Positions 12,649 to 54,331 are shown, numbered from the stretch's first letter. The stretch: 64,000 nucleotides of DNA from Caprimulgus europaeus (GCA_907165065.1 OU015523.1:119314246-119378245); one strand, 5' to 3'. Numbers and translations are program-made. Notes: generated from the letters alone by a model not told the origin.

Positions 12649-14738
12649 TTTCTGGGCATGTTACACCAAGCCAGCAGCTCAATTTCTGTTGATGGAAGTT
12701 GCATTGCAGTTGGACTTTGCCACAGAACCAGTGTGGGGTGGCAGATCCTCCACATTTCTTCCACAAAATGGGGTCTAAATTCCCTTTGTAAATATGTTTC
12801 ATACACTGCGAATGTGCCTCGCCGGTTCAGTGGAAGTTCCTTCACACACAGAACAAGCTATTCTGGAAGAGAGGTCACTTTAAACTAGACTAAAGGCTCT
12901 GTTCACATGAGCCGTGGGTCCATGAGGATTTATTTGGTGACGATACTGGCTTAAGTAATTCTGGCTTTTTTCCTCCCACCTCCCTCTCTTCCCACCCATT
13001 GTTCATGTGCCGCTCCCTGCACTGCGCCAGCAGAACTGTTTGTGTAGCTACATCGTGAACAAACAAGGGAGCTGATCTAATACGACGAGGCAAAATGGAG
13101 AAATGCCATTTGTTTTCTTCTGCCAGCTCGTTTGACCTGTGTGATTCATTCCACAGCTACAGAAATCACTCCCTGGCAGAGAACAGCAGGGCAGGTGGAA
13201 GCAGAAGAGATGAGATGGATGGGGTGGGATGGGACTGCCTGAGCAGCGCTGTTGCTGACCATGAAACCACGGACTGAGTTTAGGTTTTACTGATGCTACC
13301 TACATGTTGTTGCCCCTCTGCCAACGTGGCAGCAGAGTGGCTAGAGTAGCACAGACAATCCCACACCTTGGGTCAAACTCTTCCACCCTTGAAGACAAAC
13401 CATGGAATAAAGTGGCAGATGAGGAGATTTCAGGAGATTGCTGAGCTGTAGCTCACCACTATCAGGATGAGATCTTGTTCCTCAGCCATCTTTCACTCCT
13501 GGCTACAGCTTCCAGCCTTCCTCTGCATCAGTCATCAGAGAGTTTGCAGGAGTCTGGTGGTGTTCATTAGCTAAAGAGAAAAGATCAAGTCCCTTTGTGC
13601 TTGATCAGGTTTCTTCTGGGTTAGTGAGTGACGCTGGATCACTGATGACAGCCTTTGGAAAAACAGAGCCCATGGAAGGTAAGTGGTAGAAAACCAGAAC
13701 TAGGAACACGGAGAAGGTTTGGACATGGGGGTGGGTGAGGTATCCTTCCTTCAGCAGTGCTGAGCTGTTAGATCAACTCAGCTGTCTCATCTTCTGATTC
13801 AGATACACCTTCCATTTCTGTGCAGGTTGTTAGTTCGAGCAGATGGATAAAATAAATGACTTCTATCCATATCATCCTGAACTTCTGCAGCAGGATTTAA
13901 ATGTGTGAGCTGTTCCTTGCTTTCAGAGCATGAGTCAGCTCTAAAGGTCTGACCCATTAATCTTTCAAAAGTGAGAGGGAAAAAAAAAGACTGCAGCCTT
14001 TTCTGGATGTGGCATTCCCATCATGCAAAAGGGATGCTACGGGTTTCTGTGTTAAATGTTTTTTCATTGGTTTCTAAATTTGCTGTTTTCGTAAGGCAAA
14101 AGCGACAGCGTTAGCTGTCAGACTTACACACTCCACTGGTGTTCTGAAAATCCAGCTGTGTTTTCAGATTCTTAATACAAATACCAGTAAAACAGCCTCT
14201 GTAATTGGAGATTAACCGACAGGGCTCTTGACAACACGTGGAGCAGAACAGAATCCACCTCAGTTGCCATGGCTATGTTTTCCCATCGAGCTAACAGAAT
14301 TAAAAAAAAAAAATAAATTACTTTTTCCAGTTAATTCAGCAATTCCAACCTGCATACACATAGAAACCAGTTCATGTCAATAAGAAGGAACACTTTTTAG
14401 ACAGCATAAGGTAATTTAGGGAGACAGGTAAAATGACTGTTACCTAAGGCAGCCCAACATCAGGGGCAGCAGGAAGGTCAGGGCCCCACTGTAAATGGTG
14501 GAGCTCTAGAAAGTCACTCAGAGCTGCTCCACTGAGGAAGGGCACAGGTTTGAGGGCAACAGGTACTGCCTGAGGAGAAGACCTCTCCAGCCTTTTCCAT
14601 GCTTCCTGTGGCAGTGGGAACAGCAAGTTTAGTTTTCTAGGGCTCTGCACCTTAATCTGTCTGCCCACTGGCTCTCTATTTCAAGGATCTTCCTTTCCCA
14701 GCACAGCACAGCACAGCCCCTTCATCTTTAGGATGGTG
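12649..14738. other. Intergenic DNA, nothing recognised
   Basis: About 2 kb without a supported gene or clear repeat. Frames are under 100 codons and have no recognisable domain. Confidence 0.4.
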
Positions 14739-15120
14739 TGTCGGGTTTGTGTGTGTGTGGGGGGGAAGGGGGGTAGTTTTTTGTAGTGGGAGAAGGGGTC
14801 ACCTTGAGAAAAGCTTTGTGACAGCTCTCCTGGCTCCAAGGCGAACCGCCTCAGGCCAGGCTGAGCCAATGAGCACTAGAGAAATGCCTCTGAGAATCCA
14901 TATTGGTGAGGGGGAGGACTGTCCTGAAAAGAGGAAGGTGGAGAGAACCTGGAGGAGAGGCCATTGACCTGAACAAAAGACCATCAGCCTAAACAAAGAG
15001 AGAGCTTTGTTGCCAGGAGGAAGGAGAAGGAGGGGGAGGACAGGGAGCCTCAGACACCCAGTTCAACCCCATGGAGTAGGAGAAGGCAAAGGAGGTCCCT
15101 GCAGCCCATGGAGGTTCAGC
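14739..15120 (+). mobile_element. Partial LTR of an avian endogenous retrovirus (fossil)
   Basis: Begins with tgtcgggtttgtgtg, the start of an LTR family I recall as widespread in birds and probably ERVL-like. It continues in the family's order: a G-rich stretch, gctccaaggcgaaccgcctc, gaggctgagccaatgag-like sequence, then the purine-rich part and a 'ctgcagcccatggaggt' repeat unit near 15100. Only the 5' portion of the LTR is visible. No second LTR and no internal region follow, so this is a degraded remnant. Family naming is from memory. Confidence 0.55.
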
Positions 15121-15369
15121 AGCAGAACTTTCCTGAACTTTCATGCTGGGAAGAGCAGCAACTCAAACAAATGCTTGAGGATGGAGGTCCTTCTGTTTTA
15201 TACAGACCACCTGAAGCACATCAAGGAAGAAAGATGCCAGGGAAGATGTCTTGCTAGAGGTGTTACAAACAAGAAAGCAGTGGTTGAAGATGTGGATGCA
15301 CAGTCTTGGCTGCAGCAAACACAAGACTGCAGAGTTGAAAATCTGGAGAGAAATGAGCAAGACAAGTAG

Positions 15370-16625
15370 TAGAATCACAGCCCTGGTCTTTTAGGAAAGC
15401 AGATTTTGGGTTACTCTGGAATCTTCTTGGCAGGATCAAGTGGGAGACTGCCCTAGAGGGCATGGGGCCCAAGGCAACAGGTTGATCTCCAAAAACAACC
15501 TTACTCTAAGAAAAAAAAGCAGTCTGTTCTGATGTACAGAAAAGGAAACAAGTGTGGCAGGAGGCCAGCGTGGATGTACAAGGGACTCCCAGCTGAGCTC
15601 CAACACGAAAAGGAAGTGTACGGAACGTGGAAGCACAGATGGGCTGCCCAGGAGGAGTACGGTGACATTTCTTGAGCATGGTGTTAGGAAAGCCAAAGCT
15701 CAGCTGGAGTTGAAACCAGACAGGGAGGTGAAGGTTAAGAGGAAAGGCTTCTGTAGGCAGGCTGGCAGCAAAAGGAAGGCTGAGGAAGACATGAGTCCAC
15801 TGCTCCATGGAGAAGGGGACACAGTGACAGAGGACATGGAAAAGGCTGAGGTACTCATTGCTTTTTCCCCAGGTTTTTCACGGATACATCTGCCCTGCCG
15901 CTTCCCATTTCCCCAAGCCTAGGAGCAGCCTGTGGGAGTGAGGCAATACCCAGCACAACTGAGGCCAAGTGGACATACTCAGGTCCACAAGACTAGATTG
16001 GATGCAATGAAGGCTGTGGAGGAGCTGGCCAATGTCATTGTGAGGTCACTCTATCATCTTTAAAAGGTTATGGTGATCTAGGGAGGTTCTTGATAACTGG
16101 AGATGGGTAGATATCACAACTACCTTCAAGGAGGACAAGAAGAAAGATCCAGGCAATGAAAGGCCGGTCTGCCTAATCTTAGTCCCTGGGGAAGTGATGT
16201 AGCAAATCCTCCTGGAAGCCACATCCAGCCACATGAAGGACAAGAAGGTGAATGCGAACAGCCAGCATGTAGTTACCAAAGCAAACTGACTCCTTCCTAC
16301 AATGACTTGATTGGCTGTGTGGACAAAAGAGATATGCATGTTGTAAATGCTTTGCAAAGCTTTTGACATGTTTTCCTACAGAATCCTTACAGTCAAAGTG
16401 GTGAAACATGGCTGGAGAAGTGGACTACAAAGCGAGTGGAAAGTTGGCTTGGCCATTGGCTCGAAGAGTGATGTACAAAGTCCAACTGGCTGCAGGTTAC
16501 CAGTGGCATCCCTCAGGGATGGATACTGGGGCCAGGACTGTTTAACGTCTTTCATCGATGACCTAAATGATGTAATGGGGGACAACCACAGCAAACTTGC
16601 AGGCAATAGGGAACTACGGGTGAAT
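15370..16625 (+). mobile_element. CR1 LINE ORF2 internal segment (+ strand), broken
   Basis: Forward CR1 ORF2 spanning the linker between endonuclease and RT and the first half of the RT. Visible are GVRKAKAQLELK (about 15690), KAEEDMSPLLHGEGDTVTED (about 15780-15840) and MEKAEVLIAF. After these come degraded RT boxes, including the counterpart of box A near 16340 and the counterpart of [11 protein letters not shown] near 16540. Multiple stops and frame changes are present. This is the most 5' portion of CR1 ORF2 in the window. Its 3' half is missing where the opposite-strand copy starts at 16629. Confidence 0.8.
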
Positions 16626-16628
16626 GAT

Positions 16629-17196
16629 CATAGAACCACAGAATTACAGACTGGTTTGGGTTGGAAGGGACCTTAAAGATCATCCAACCTGGCCTTGAAC
16701 ACTTCCAGGGAATGGACATCTAAACTTCTGCCGTTGGGGGCCCCAGCACTGGAGGCAGCACTCCAGGTGGGGTCTCAGGAGAGCGGAGCAGAGGGGCAGA
16801 ATCCCCTCCCTGGCCCTGCTGCCCACGCTGCTCTGGGTGCAGCCCAGGACACAGTTATTGGCCTCTGTGCTGCCAGCGCACGTTGCCGGCTCATGTTGAG
16901 CTTCTCGTCCCCAGCACCCCAAGTCCTTCTCCTCAGGGCTGCTCTCCAGCCATTCTCCACCCAGCCTGGATTTGTGCTTGGGGTTGTCCTGACCCAGGTG
17001 CAGCACCTTGCACTTTGCCTCGTTGAACTTCATGAGGTTGGCACAGGCCCATCTCTCCATCCTGTCAGGGTCTCTCTGGATGGCATCCCGTCCCTCCAGC
17101 ATGTCAATCTAACCACACAGCTTGGTGTTGCTGGCACACTTGCTGAGGGTGCCCTCAATCCTACTATCCATGTCACTAACAAAGAGGTTAAACAGG
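16629..17196 (-). mobile_element. CR1 LINE 3' fragment (- strand)
   Basis: A reverse CR1 copy whose 3' tail (catagaaccacagaattacag, then ggtttgggttggaagggacc) abuts the end of the + strand ORF2 segment. It runs to the region just before the RT catalytic box (tcactaacaaagaggttaaa). Part of the 3' region is absent: the tail joins the ORF2 C-terminal region near 16725 without the usual intervening ~300 bp, so it carries an internal deletion. Confidence 0.88.
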
Positions 17197-18018
17197 ATCA
17201 TATAGATTGGAAAGGACCTTCAGAGCTCATCTTGTCTAACCCCTGCTCAAAGTAAGGCCACTTAAAGCCAATTCCTCAAGGCCTTGTTCAGTCCAGTTTT
17301 GAATGCCTTCAAGGCAAGAGATTTTGCAGCCACTCTGGTCCCCTGTTTTCAGTGTTTGACTCTCCTCATGGAAATCTCTTTTATTTTCCTTGTAATGAGT
17401 CAGAACTTCCCATGTTTCAGTTTGCGTTCCTTGCCCCTTGTCCTTGTCTCTCATCCTTTCCCTGCGCATCTGTTTTCTCTACATCCTCCCATCAGGCAGC
17501 TCTAGACAGCAATAAGCTTCCTCCTCAGCTTTCTCCTAAGACTGAACAGACCCAGTTCTTTCAGGTTGTCTTCATACATCATGAGGTCCAGTCCCTTGAC
17601 CAGCTTGGTGGCCCTCCACTGGGCTCAATCCAGCATATCAACGTATTTCATATACTGGAGAGCTCAAAACTGGACTCTTGTAAGCTGTGGTCTCACAAGT
17701 GCCAAACAGAGGGGAAGAACTGCTTCCCTGGACCTCTGGCTACACTCTTGTTCACCACAGCCTGGTATGTGGTTAACCCTCTTTGCTGCAAGGGCACTCT
17801 GCTGATGCATGTTCTACTTGCTGTACACCAGGACCTCCAAGTCTTTTTCCATTAGGCTCCTTTGTTGACCCCTAACCTTTACTGTTCCATAAAGCTATTT
17901 CTCCTCCGGTGTAGGACTTTATATTTGCCTTTGATGAACTGCATGAAGTTCCTGTGAATCCATTCCTCCAACCCATCTAGGACATTCTGCATAGAAGCCC
18001 TGACCTCCAACTTATCAA
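17197..18018 (-). mobile_element. Older CR1 LINE fragment (- strand)
   Basis: Starts with a diverged 3' tail (tatagattggaaaggacct, cagagctcatcttgtctaac) and reads through the ORF2 C-terminus in reverse. Blocks near 17560-17660 correspond to the 'tcatcctcgtggccctccactgggctc' region of CR1. It is clearly older than its neighbours, judging by its many differences from them. Confidence 0.75.
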
Positions 18019-18434
18019 GGGCTGGAGCACCTCTCCTACAAGGACAGGTTGAGAGAGTTGGAGCTGTTCAACCTGGAGAAGAGAAGGCTCTGGGGAAATC
18101 TTATAGCGGCTTTCCAGTACCTGAAGGGGCTCCAGGAAAGCTGGGAAGGGACTTTTGACAAGGGCAGGATGTGATAGAACGAGGGGAAATGGCTGTAAAC
18201 TGGAAGAGCTGAGATTGAGATGAGATATGAGGAAGAAATTGTTTGCTGTGAGGGTGGTGAGACACTGGAACAGGTTGGCCAGAGAAGCTGCGGCTGCTCC
18301 TCCCTGGAAGTGTTCTCAGCCAGGTTGGATGAGGCTTTGAGCAACCTGGTCTAGTGGAAGGTGTCCCTGCTGATGGCAGGGGGGTTGGAACTGGATGATC
18401 TTTAAGGTCCTTTCCAACTCGAACCATTCTATGA
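18018..18434 (+). mobile_element. CR1 LINE 3' fragment (+ strand)
   Basis: A forward 3' fragment: agggctggagcacctctcct, the ORF2 C-terminal block (gagctgttcaacctggagaag), and the tail ending tcgaaccattctatga at 18434. It completes a four-copy CR1 pile-up at 15370-18434. Confidence 0.93.
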
Positions 18435-19990
18435 AGGTCTGATTTACTTCTAACCCACATATATAAAAAGTATCTCCACGCCCCTGAATGATACAGAAAT
18501 ATTCTGGATGTAAAAAAACCCACCAAACTAGCTCATCTCTTAAGACCTCATGTCTTAAAGGCATTCCAGAAATTACTTTTTTTTTTCTTTTCCATATACT
18601 ACTGCAGTCCTATGAGAACTCACATTTGGCAAAGCCCTCCCTCATATATCAAATGCAGCCCTCCCAAGTACCCACCACATGCTTGTAAAACACCACTAAA
18701 TCATTGTTACTTGAAACTGACTTGTAGATTTAAAAAAAATATTTTATTGTTCTCCCATTTCCCTCTATACACTATTTTAAGGGACCTATTACTTCTTTGT
18801 TAATCTATGTATGGTATTTATATAGCAGCATCATACTACTTAAACAAACCATAAACTATAATATATATTCTTTCATAATACTCCCCTGAGATGTAAGAAA
18901 TATTTCTCCCATAACACAGTTGAGAAACTGAGGTACAGGAAAACACGAGGGATTTCCAAGGAGAATCTTGGCAGAACACAAATTGATGCAAATTCTCTGA
19001 ACTTTCAAGTTTGTGTTTAAACACACAACTAATTCTTTAAATAGGTGCTTGATGAAGTGACTTTAGAAATTCAACTTTCCTGTTGTAGTGGCCTTTCGTG
19101 TCTTCCAAGAAAGCAAAAAAAGGAAAGTGGTTTAGACTAAGAATGATCTAGAGAGGCCAGCAGGATTGTCACCTGGTGAAGCATCTGGAAGACAGGGGAC
19201 TGAAGGGGAGATGTCTTCTCTGCAGTAGCTCAAGGGCACCCATGGGGAGAAGTGAAAAACCTCTCACCACTGAAAACTTCATGCCTGCCCTTCTTTCAAC
19301 GGATCTGCAGCACAGTCATGATTTGGTCTTAAGATGCCAGTCTAAAAACATCCTGTCATATTTTAAAAACAAGCCAAGTATATTTTCCCACAAACACTTT
19401 TATCACAGTCTTGATCTTACAGCACAGACCCAGGCAGAGCTTTTATTAATTGTAAACTACAACCTTTTGCTGTATAATATGTAAGGCTTCACTGGAGTCT
19501 TCAGTTCTGCAGAAGAAGGACTGTTTATGTCTAAAAACATTAGAGTGCACGCACGGTTTTAAGCATATTTCTTCATTTTTATCTCCAAAGGTTATGCGAG
19601 GTTAAATTTTACATACAAAGCATGGCTCACCTCTGTCACTGAACTCAAAGCAAGCGCTTTTTGAGACTGGAATGTCTCCCTCAGGGAGGAAAGACTTGTT
19701 TCTGCCCCTACAAGAAAAGCAGATAAAACACTGTGCCTGTGGGCAGGTTACTGTTCCCCCTTGGTAGAAGGTTGTTTTCTGGGGTTTTTTTTAGCTGTTT
19801 ATAATTATTATGACTCTGGAACCCATGGTTTTTGAAATAAATAAAGATCTGGGAACTGCAGTTGTATCATTTACAGCAGTAGTAGGAACTCGCCAGGGAG
19901 TACAGGAGGAGGCAGCAGAGCAAAGCCTATATTACTTCTCCGGAAACACCATTTTCAGAATAAAGGAGTTTTGCAGAGTAAAACAACAAC
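18435..19990. other. Intergenic DNA upstream of the EED promoter
   Basis: No gene or repeat recognised. It is AT-rich until about 20.0 kb, where GC content and CpG density rise sharply into the EED promoter island. Confidence 0.5.
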
Positions 19991-20254
19991 AATAAAAAGC
20001 GCCTTTTAGGCACAAGAAACGGCACTGGAGAACCGCGCGAAGATGGGACACAGGAACCGTTAACACCAGGGGCGACGGGGACTGCTTGTTTCTACCTCAC
20101 ACGCGTTCGGCCGCGCTACAAGCAGCGATACAAAATGCCACTACACTTCTGTGCTGTTAAAAGACAGGTTAATTTAACGCTTAGCCCGGCCGAGAAGGAC
20201 GGAGAACCGCGCCGGCCCCTCAGCTGCTCTGCCCTCAGGCGCGAGCCCTCCTGA

Positions 20255-20413
20255 GGCGCCGCGCGCGCCGGGCGCGGGAAGAGCGCTTTTTCAGCAGTGT
20301 GGCAGCTGGCCGCTCCCCGGCCAGGGAAGGGGGCCCGGGGTTACTTTACGGCAGGCGTTGCGACTTCCCCGTCCGCGCTTTACGGCTGCGTGGCGGGGTG
20401 GGGGGCGGGGAAG
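20255..20413 (+). other. EED: Open in-frame region upstream of the EED AUG, with an in-frame GUG
   Basis: The EED reading frame stays open for 53 codons upstream of the AUG at 20414, back to an in-frame TGA at 20252-20254. It holds an in-frame GTG at 20297 with G at -3, which would add 39 residues (485 in total). Mammalian EED is reported to make longer isoforms from upstream GUG codons. GC-rich DNA has few stops, so an open frame this short can be chance. Confidence 0.35.
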
Positions 20414-38733
<18,320 letters not shown>

Positions 38734-38915
38734 ATCACTTTTTTGTTTTTCTTAATTCCAAATAGAAAATATATTTTCAAATTCTAATATAGCCGGTTAA
38801 CTTGCTAGGACAGTAGGCGCCTTTAGTGTAGACTTCCTCGAAGGTTCAGCAGGCTGGAGCTGAACTTAGTGATGTTTACATTCTGTGTATTGTTCTGCTT
38901 GAAATTGCTGCTTTT

Positions 38916-38921
38916 AATAAA
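38916..38921 (+). terminator. EED: EED poly(A) signal AATAAA
   Basis: A canonical AATAAA 183 bases after the stop codon. A T/GT-rich stretch (tgttctgatttgtcc) begins about 20 bases downstream, so cleavage near 38940 is expected. This gives a short 3' UTR of about 205 nt. Confidence 0.85.
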
Positions 38922-38940
38922 AAGAAGTATTTTTGTAAAG

Positions 38941-40339
38941 TGTTCTGATTTGTCCATTTTAATTATTTCCCACAATGCTTTTTCACTTCCAGCCTATGCT
39001 GTTGTTTTGCACGCGGGTAGCACATAAACATACAGCTGCTTGCTAGAAATTGGGTACCTGTAGGCTTGCAGCTGAATTTGTGCCTTTTTGACTGAAAACC
39101 GAATGAAGCTCTTGAATATTATTCAGGAACCACACAAAGGAAATACTATACTTAGGAAGAAAGTATAAATAAATGTTAAATTACTGCTAAAAATATTAGT
39201 ATTATTGTTCATAAAAATATGAACACATCCCTTAAGTTAGTTGCACATTAAAATTGATTAATTTTTAATAATTTTAAATAATTGGGATGTGCTTTTTGCC
39301 ATTTCTGTTACTGGGGAAAAGTTAACTTTTTTTTAGTGGATCACATTGATTTAAGATAATCACAGTAACTAAACAGGCAGAATCCAAACAATAGAGCATA
39401 GTTAGTTACTTATTGGAAATACATTTTAATTGCCTCTCTTGTCAATATCCCCAAGTAGCCTCTTCAATGTTTTACTTGCCCTAAGAAGAATGAATTCTAA
39501 AATCAATACTATTTCATATAGGTTTAAAATATGTGCAATTAATAAAAATGAAAGGGGGGCAAATAGTGAAGATGGCAGACATCATTCCCAGTGCTGGTCT
39601 GTGTTCAAATTATTTGTGTGTGGGTGAAACGTTGGTGTTCGGGGTCTGGCAGCAGTCCCAGCCACTGCACCATGCTGTGTGTACCTGAGTAAGGACGATG
39701 ATTAACAACATTTACTCAAGTGGAACCATTTACACACTTAATTTTCCTACTGTGCTCTTCTTGTCCTTCACCATACCACGTTACCTGACAAGGAGGTGTT
39801 AGGATGTGACATAAATACACGTGACACTGTCACTGGCAACATAACGGTGCCCTTTTCCTCAGTCGATTCGCTTAAGTAGCCCTGTCTGCTACTTCATGTC
39901 TATCTGACTTTTATTTTTCAGGATACTGCTTTTTCCTGTTTGTTACAGTTTGAGAAGCTTGTAAATGCTCTGTGTAGATAAACTGCCTGTTCAGTTTGAA
40001 GTAATGGGACTCAGACAGTTTTGATTTGTGTATTTGGGACCCGGCAAAAAAACAAAACCTAGAGCTGGCACGTGGTTTAAAAGTCTTGCTCTATAACATA
40101 GGATTTTTTTTTTCCATTTTATTTTCTTTTTTAAATCCTTGTACTCACGATGGGGGAGGTGCAGTGTCCAAAATTAGTGTTCAGTGGAGCTGGATTCTGA
40201 ACCTTCTTTTTCTTGCACAAGCCAAGTGGCCAGCACACTTATTCTGTGATGGGGCTTCCAGATCATGTCTCCATGACCAGTCAGCCAAGTGCAAAACCAG
40301 GTCCAAGACTGAGTGCTGGAGGGAGGAGACTGAAGTACC
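38941..40339. other. Spacer downstream of EED
   Basis: AT-rich, with no gene or clear repeat recognised. It is part of the ~3.4 kb between the convergent 3' ends of EED and HIKESHI. Confidence 0.5.
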
Positions 40340-40934
40340 TGCGGAGTTGAACACAAATTAACCGTGTCCTGGGCTGCATCAAGAGAAGTGGGGCCAGCAG
40401 GTGTCCAGGGAGGGGATTCTGCCCCTCTGCTCTGCTCTTGTAAGGCCCCACCTGGAGTACTGCATCCAGTTCTGGAGCCCCCAACACAAGAAAGACATGG
40501 ACCTGTTAGAACAAGTACAGAGGAGGCCATGAGGATGATCAAAGGCCTGGAGCACCTCTGCTGTGAGGACAAGCTGAGAGAGTTGGGGCTGAGAGAAGGC
40601 TCCAGGGAGACCTTCTAATGCCTGAAGGGCCTATAAGAAAGCTGGGGAGGGACTTTTGACAATGGTGAGTAGTGATAGGATGAGGGGTAATGGCTTTAAA
40701 CTGGAAGAGGGGACACTGAGATGAGATATGAGGAAGAAATTCTTTCCTGTGAGGGTGGTGAGACAGTGTCCCAGGTTGCCCAGAGAAGCTGTGGCTGCTC
40801 CTCTCTGGAAGTGTTCAAGGCCAGGTTGGATGAGGCTTTGAGCAACCTGGTGTAGTGGAAGGTGTCCCTGCTGATGGCAGGGGGGTTGGAACTGGATGAG
40901 CTTTAAGCTCCCTTCCAACCCAAACCATTCTGTG
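40340..40934 (+). mobile_element. CR1 LINE 3' fragment between EED and HIKESHI (+ strand)
   Basis: A forward CR1 copy: tcctgggctgcatcaagaga, ctgctcttgtaaggccccac, the ORF2 C-terminus (EDKLRELGL) and the tail ending cccaaaccattctgtgg. The left edge is uncertain by some tens of bases. Confidence 0.92.
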
Positions 40935-42090
40935 GTCTCAAGCAGGTACCACATTAACTAAGTTCAGAGACAACACCCAGCTGAGCCACAGCCAGCGCTG
41001 GGAGAGGTTCTGAATACACACAGCTGAATTAGTCACAATGCACCTGGTTACAGACTCATTTACAGCCTTGAGGACGAGCCGGGGCAAGAGCTGGCACAAA
41101 GCTGGTGCTGGAGCCTGAGCCTTGCCCCCCACATGGTCTAGTCTGGCTTCCTGGAGCCCAAACAGTAAGGATCCCACCAGCATCATGGGATGACCAGGAT
41201 GCAGTTTTGCCCAGGTCACATTACAGCTACAGGAGAGAAGACACGAGCAGCCGCGCGACAGCCTCTGCTGGTACAAACTCTGCCCCAAGAGGGTCTGACA
41301 GAGTTTATAGGCGTTTAGGTTGTACTTGTTCTTCACCAAACCATGTCAGATAAGCTGGACTATAGAAAATTGCTAGTACTCTTTTTTTACTAATTAACTC
41401 CTTTGTTAATTAACTCCTGCTGGCCCACTGAGGCCATTTGGTCATGCTGACCCGTATTTCTTCACCAGTGAGGTCTCGCAAAGGCCTGTGAAGTGTTAAT
41501 TATTTTACTTGACACCAGGCAGATGCTTCCTTAGAAGTGTGAGAACCTGAGCAATGACCACCAGCAGCCTTCAGTGCTGTCACAACTTAATGATGCTTTA
41601 ACTCCAACGTCCATTTGGTCTCTCTGGTCTTCTTCTGATAGCACCTGTGACATGTCAGCTATCTGTGGTATCTGCCATCTGTGTAACAAAGCCACTAACC
41701 CTACAGCAGGACTTGCCAGCTCACACACAATGAGCCTGATGACCTGTTCTGCTGAGGAAGTTCAGCCTGGGTCTCTGCTAACTGCCCTTATTGCTGCTTC
41801 TCCACAACCAGATGGCCTACAAACGTGTCTTTAAGAAAATCAAGTCCTTGGTTGAGCTCCTTGATCAAGTATTTTAGGATTTGGGCCTGTTACACAGCTT
41901 CTGGGAACCAACTCCAAGCTTTGTTCAGTGAGTTACCTGGGATGGAATTAGTTTTACTTTTCAAAAGCTGTTCTTTAACAGTTTTCCCAGGTTTCATCAG
42001 TCCTGTTTTACTCCTCTTCTGGCTCCTACCCTTTCTTTCTTGCAAGTCCCTGGTGGGGTCCTCAGCTATTATGCAAGGCAAGAGTCCAGC
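40935..42090. other. Spacer DNA, nothing recognised
   Basis: Moderately GC-rich unassigned DNA. Frames on both strands (for example 40938-41339 -, 41574-41834 +, 41825-42106 +) have no recognisable domain. Diverged repeat content is possible. Confidence 0.4.
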
Positions 42091-42119
42091 TGAGGCTGAG
42101 GTGTGATGAAATGGCACTG

Positions 42120-42240
42120 AGCAGTCTCAAAAGCATCAAAATAGTGTGTTTCCATTCTCAGGACAGTTGGTGGCTCGTGTTCAGCCAGCTGTTGACCTAC
42201 ACCCCCAGGTCCTTTTCCATCAGGCAGCTTACGGTGCAAG
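42120..42240 (-). mobile_element. Possible old CR1 fragment just past the HIKESHI 3' end (- strand)
   Basis: The block 'tggctcgtgttcagccagct' followed by 'gttgacctacacccccagg' and 'tccttttccatcaggcagct' resembles reverse-strand CR1 ORF2 around the segment seen at 5545-5600 in a complete copy. No tail is visible and both edges are unclear. Confidence 0.5.
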
Positions 42241-42317
42241 TACCAGCAGGAAAACCATCATCATATTCTCAGCTGCCTGGTCACTCTTCAGAATAAGGTA
42301 AAGAAGGAAAAACGACA

Positions 42318-42323
42318 TTTATT
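42318..42323 (-). terminator. HIKESHI: HIKESHI poly(A) signal (AATAAA on - strand)
   Basis: TTTATT on the + strand reads AATAAA on the - strand, 355 bases past the HIKESHI stop codon. Cleavage near 42300 would give a 3' UTR of about 0.38 kb. I did not test whether other sites further down are used. Confidence 0.65.
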
Positions 42324-42677
42324 TTGTTTACAACTGAACGCCCCAAAGCATCACACAAGTATGAAACAGTGCTGCTGCTGCTTTTAATCTTGTAATTTCT
42401 TCCACTTCAAATGCAGTTGCAAAAGGATATTTCTACACATGCACATGCAACACTGATTTCTGATTGCAGTCAAGTACTTCAATTAAAAAAACCCACTTAG
42501 GCAAGTAGTTTTCTAATTTTAATTTTAAATAATTTTCAAGAGTATTACAAAAGTTACAAGTTTGTCTATTCAGACTAATCGTTTAGGTTTTTTCCCCCCA
42601 AATTATTCAGTGGGGTTACTCGCTTCATCCTTCAGATAGCACTGGTTAGAAAGCACTTCCAGTGACACCACTTCAGC

Positions 42678-54050
<11,373 letters not shown>

Positions 54051-54153
54051 GGCGGCGGCTGCCGAACCCCCTCAGACGTTTCGCTGCTCCAGAGCCTCCA
54101 TGGGCGCCGTCTCCCGGAAATCAGCCCGCCCCCATTCGCCCCGGAGCCCGAGT

Positions 54154-54162
54154 CACTTCCGG
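54154..54162 (-). promoter_or_regulatory. ETS/GABP-type motif in the HIKESHI promoter
   Basis: cacttccgg on the + strand reads CCGGAAGTG on the - strand, the ETS/GABPA core, about 105 bases upstream of the HIKESHI ATG. The position suits a CpG-island promoter. Confidence 0.6.
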
Positions 54163-54205
54163 AGCGCGGCCACCGGGGACGGAGCGGAGGGGGCGGAGCC
54201 GTTTC

Positions 54206-54226
54206 CCTGACGGGAGATGTAGTTCG
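54206..54226 (-). promoter_or_regulatory. ZNF143/THAP11-type motif in the HIKESHI promoter
   Basis: On the - strand the site reads ACTACATCTCCCGTCAGG, close to the consensus ACTACAAYTCCCRGMRTGC. It is about 155-175 bases upstream of the ATG. The whole 21-bp stretch recurs exactly, in inverse orientation, at 57594-57614. Confidence 0.65.
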
Positions 54227-54331
54227 CGTCACGGCACCAAATGGCCGTCAGGGGCGGGAAAGGGAGACGGCTCCTCACACAGCCCTGGGCATCACCAGCT
54301 GCCGTCCCTTCCTCTGTTTTCTGTATGAAAG

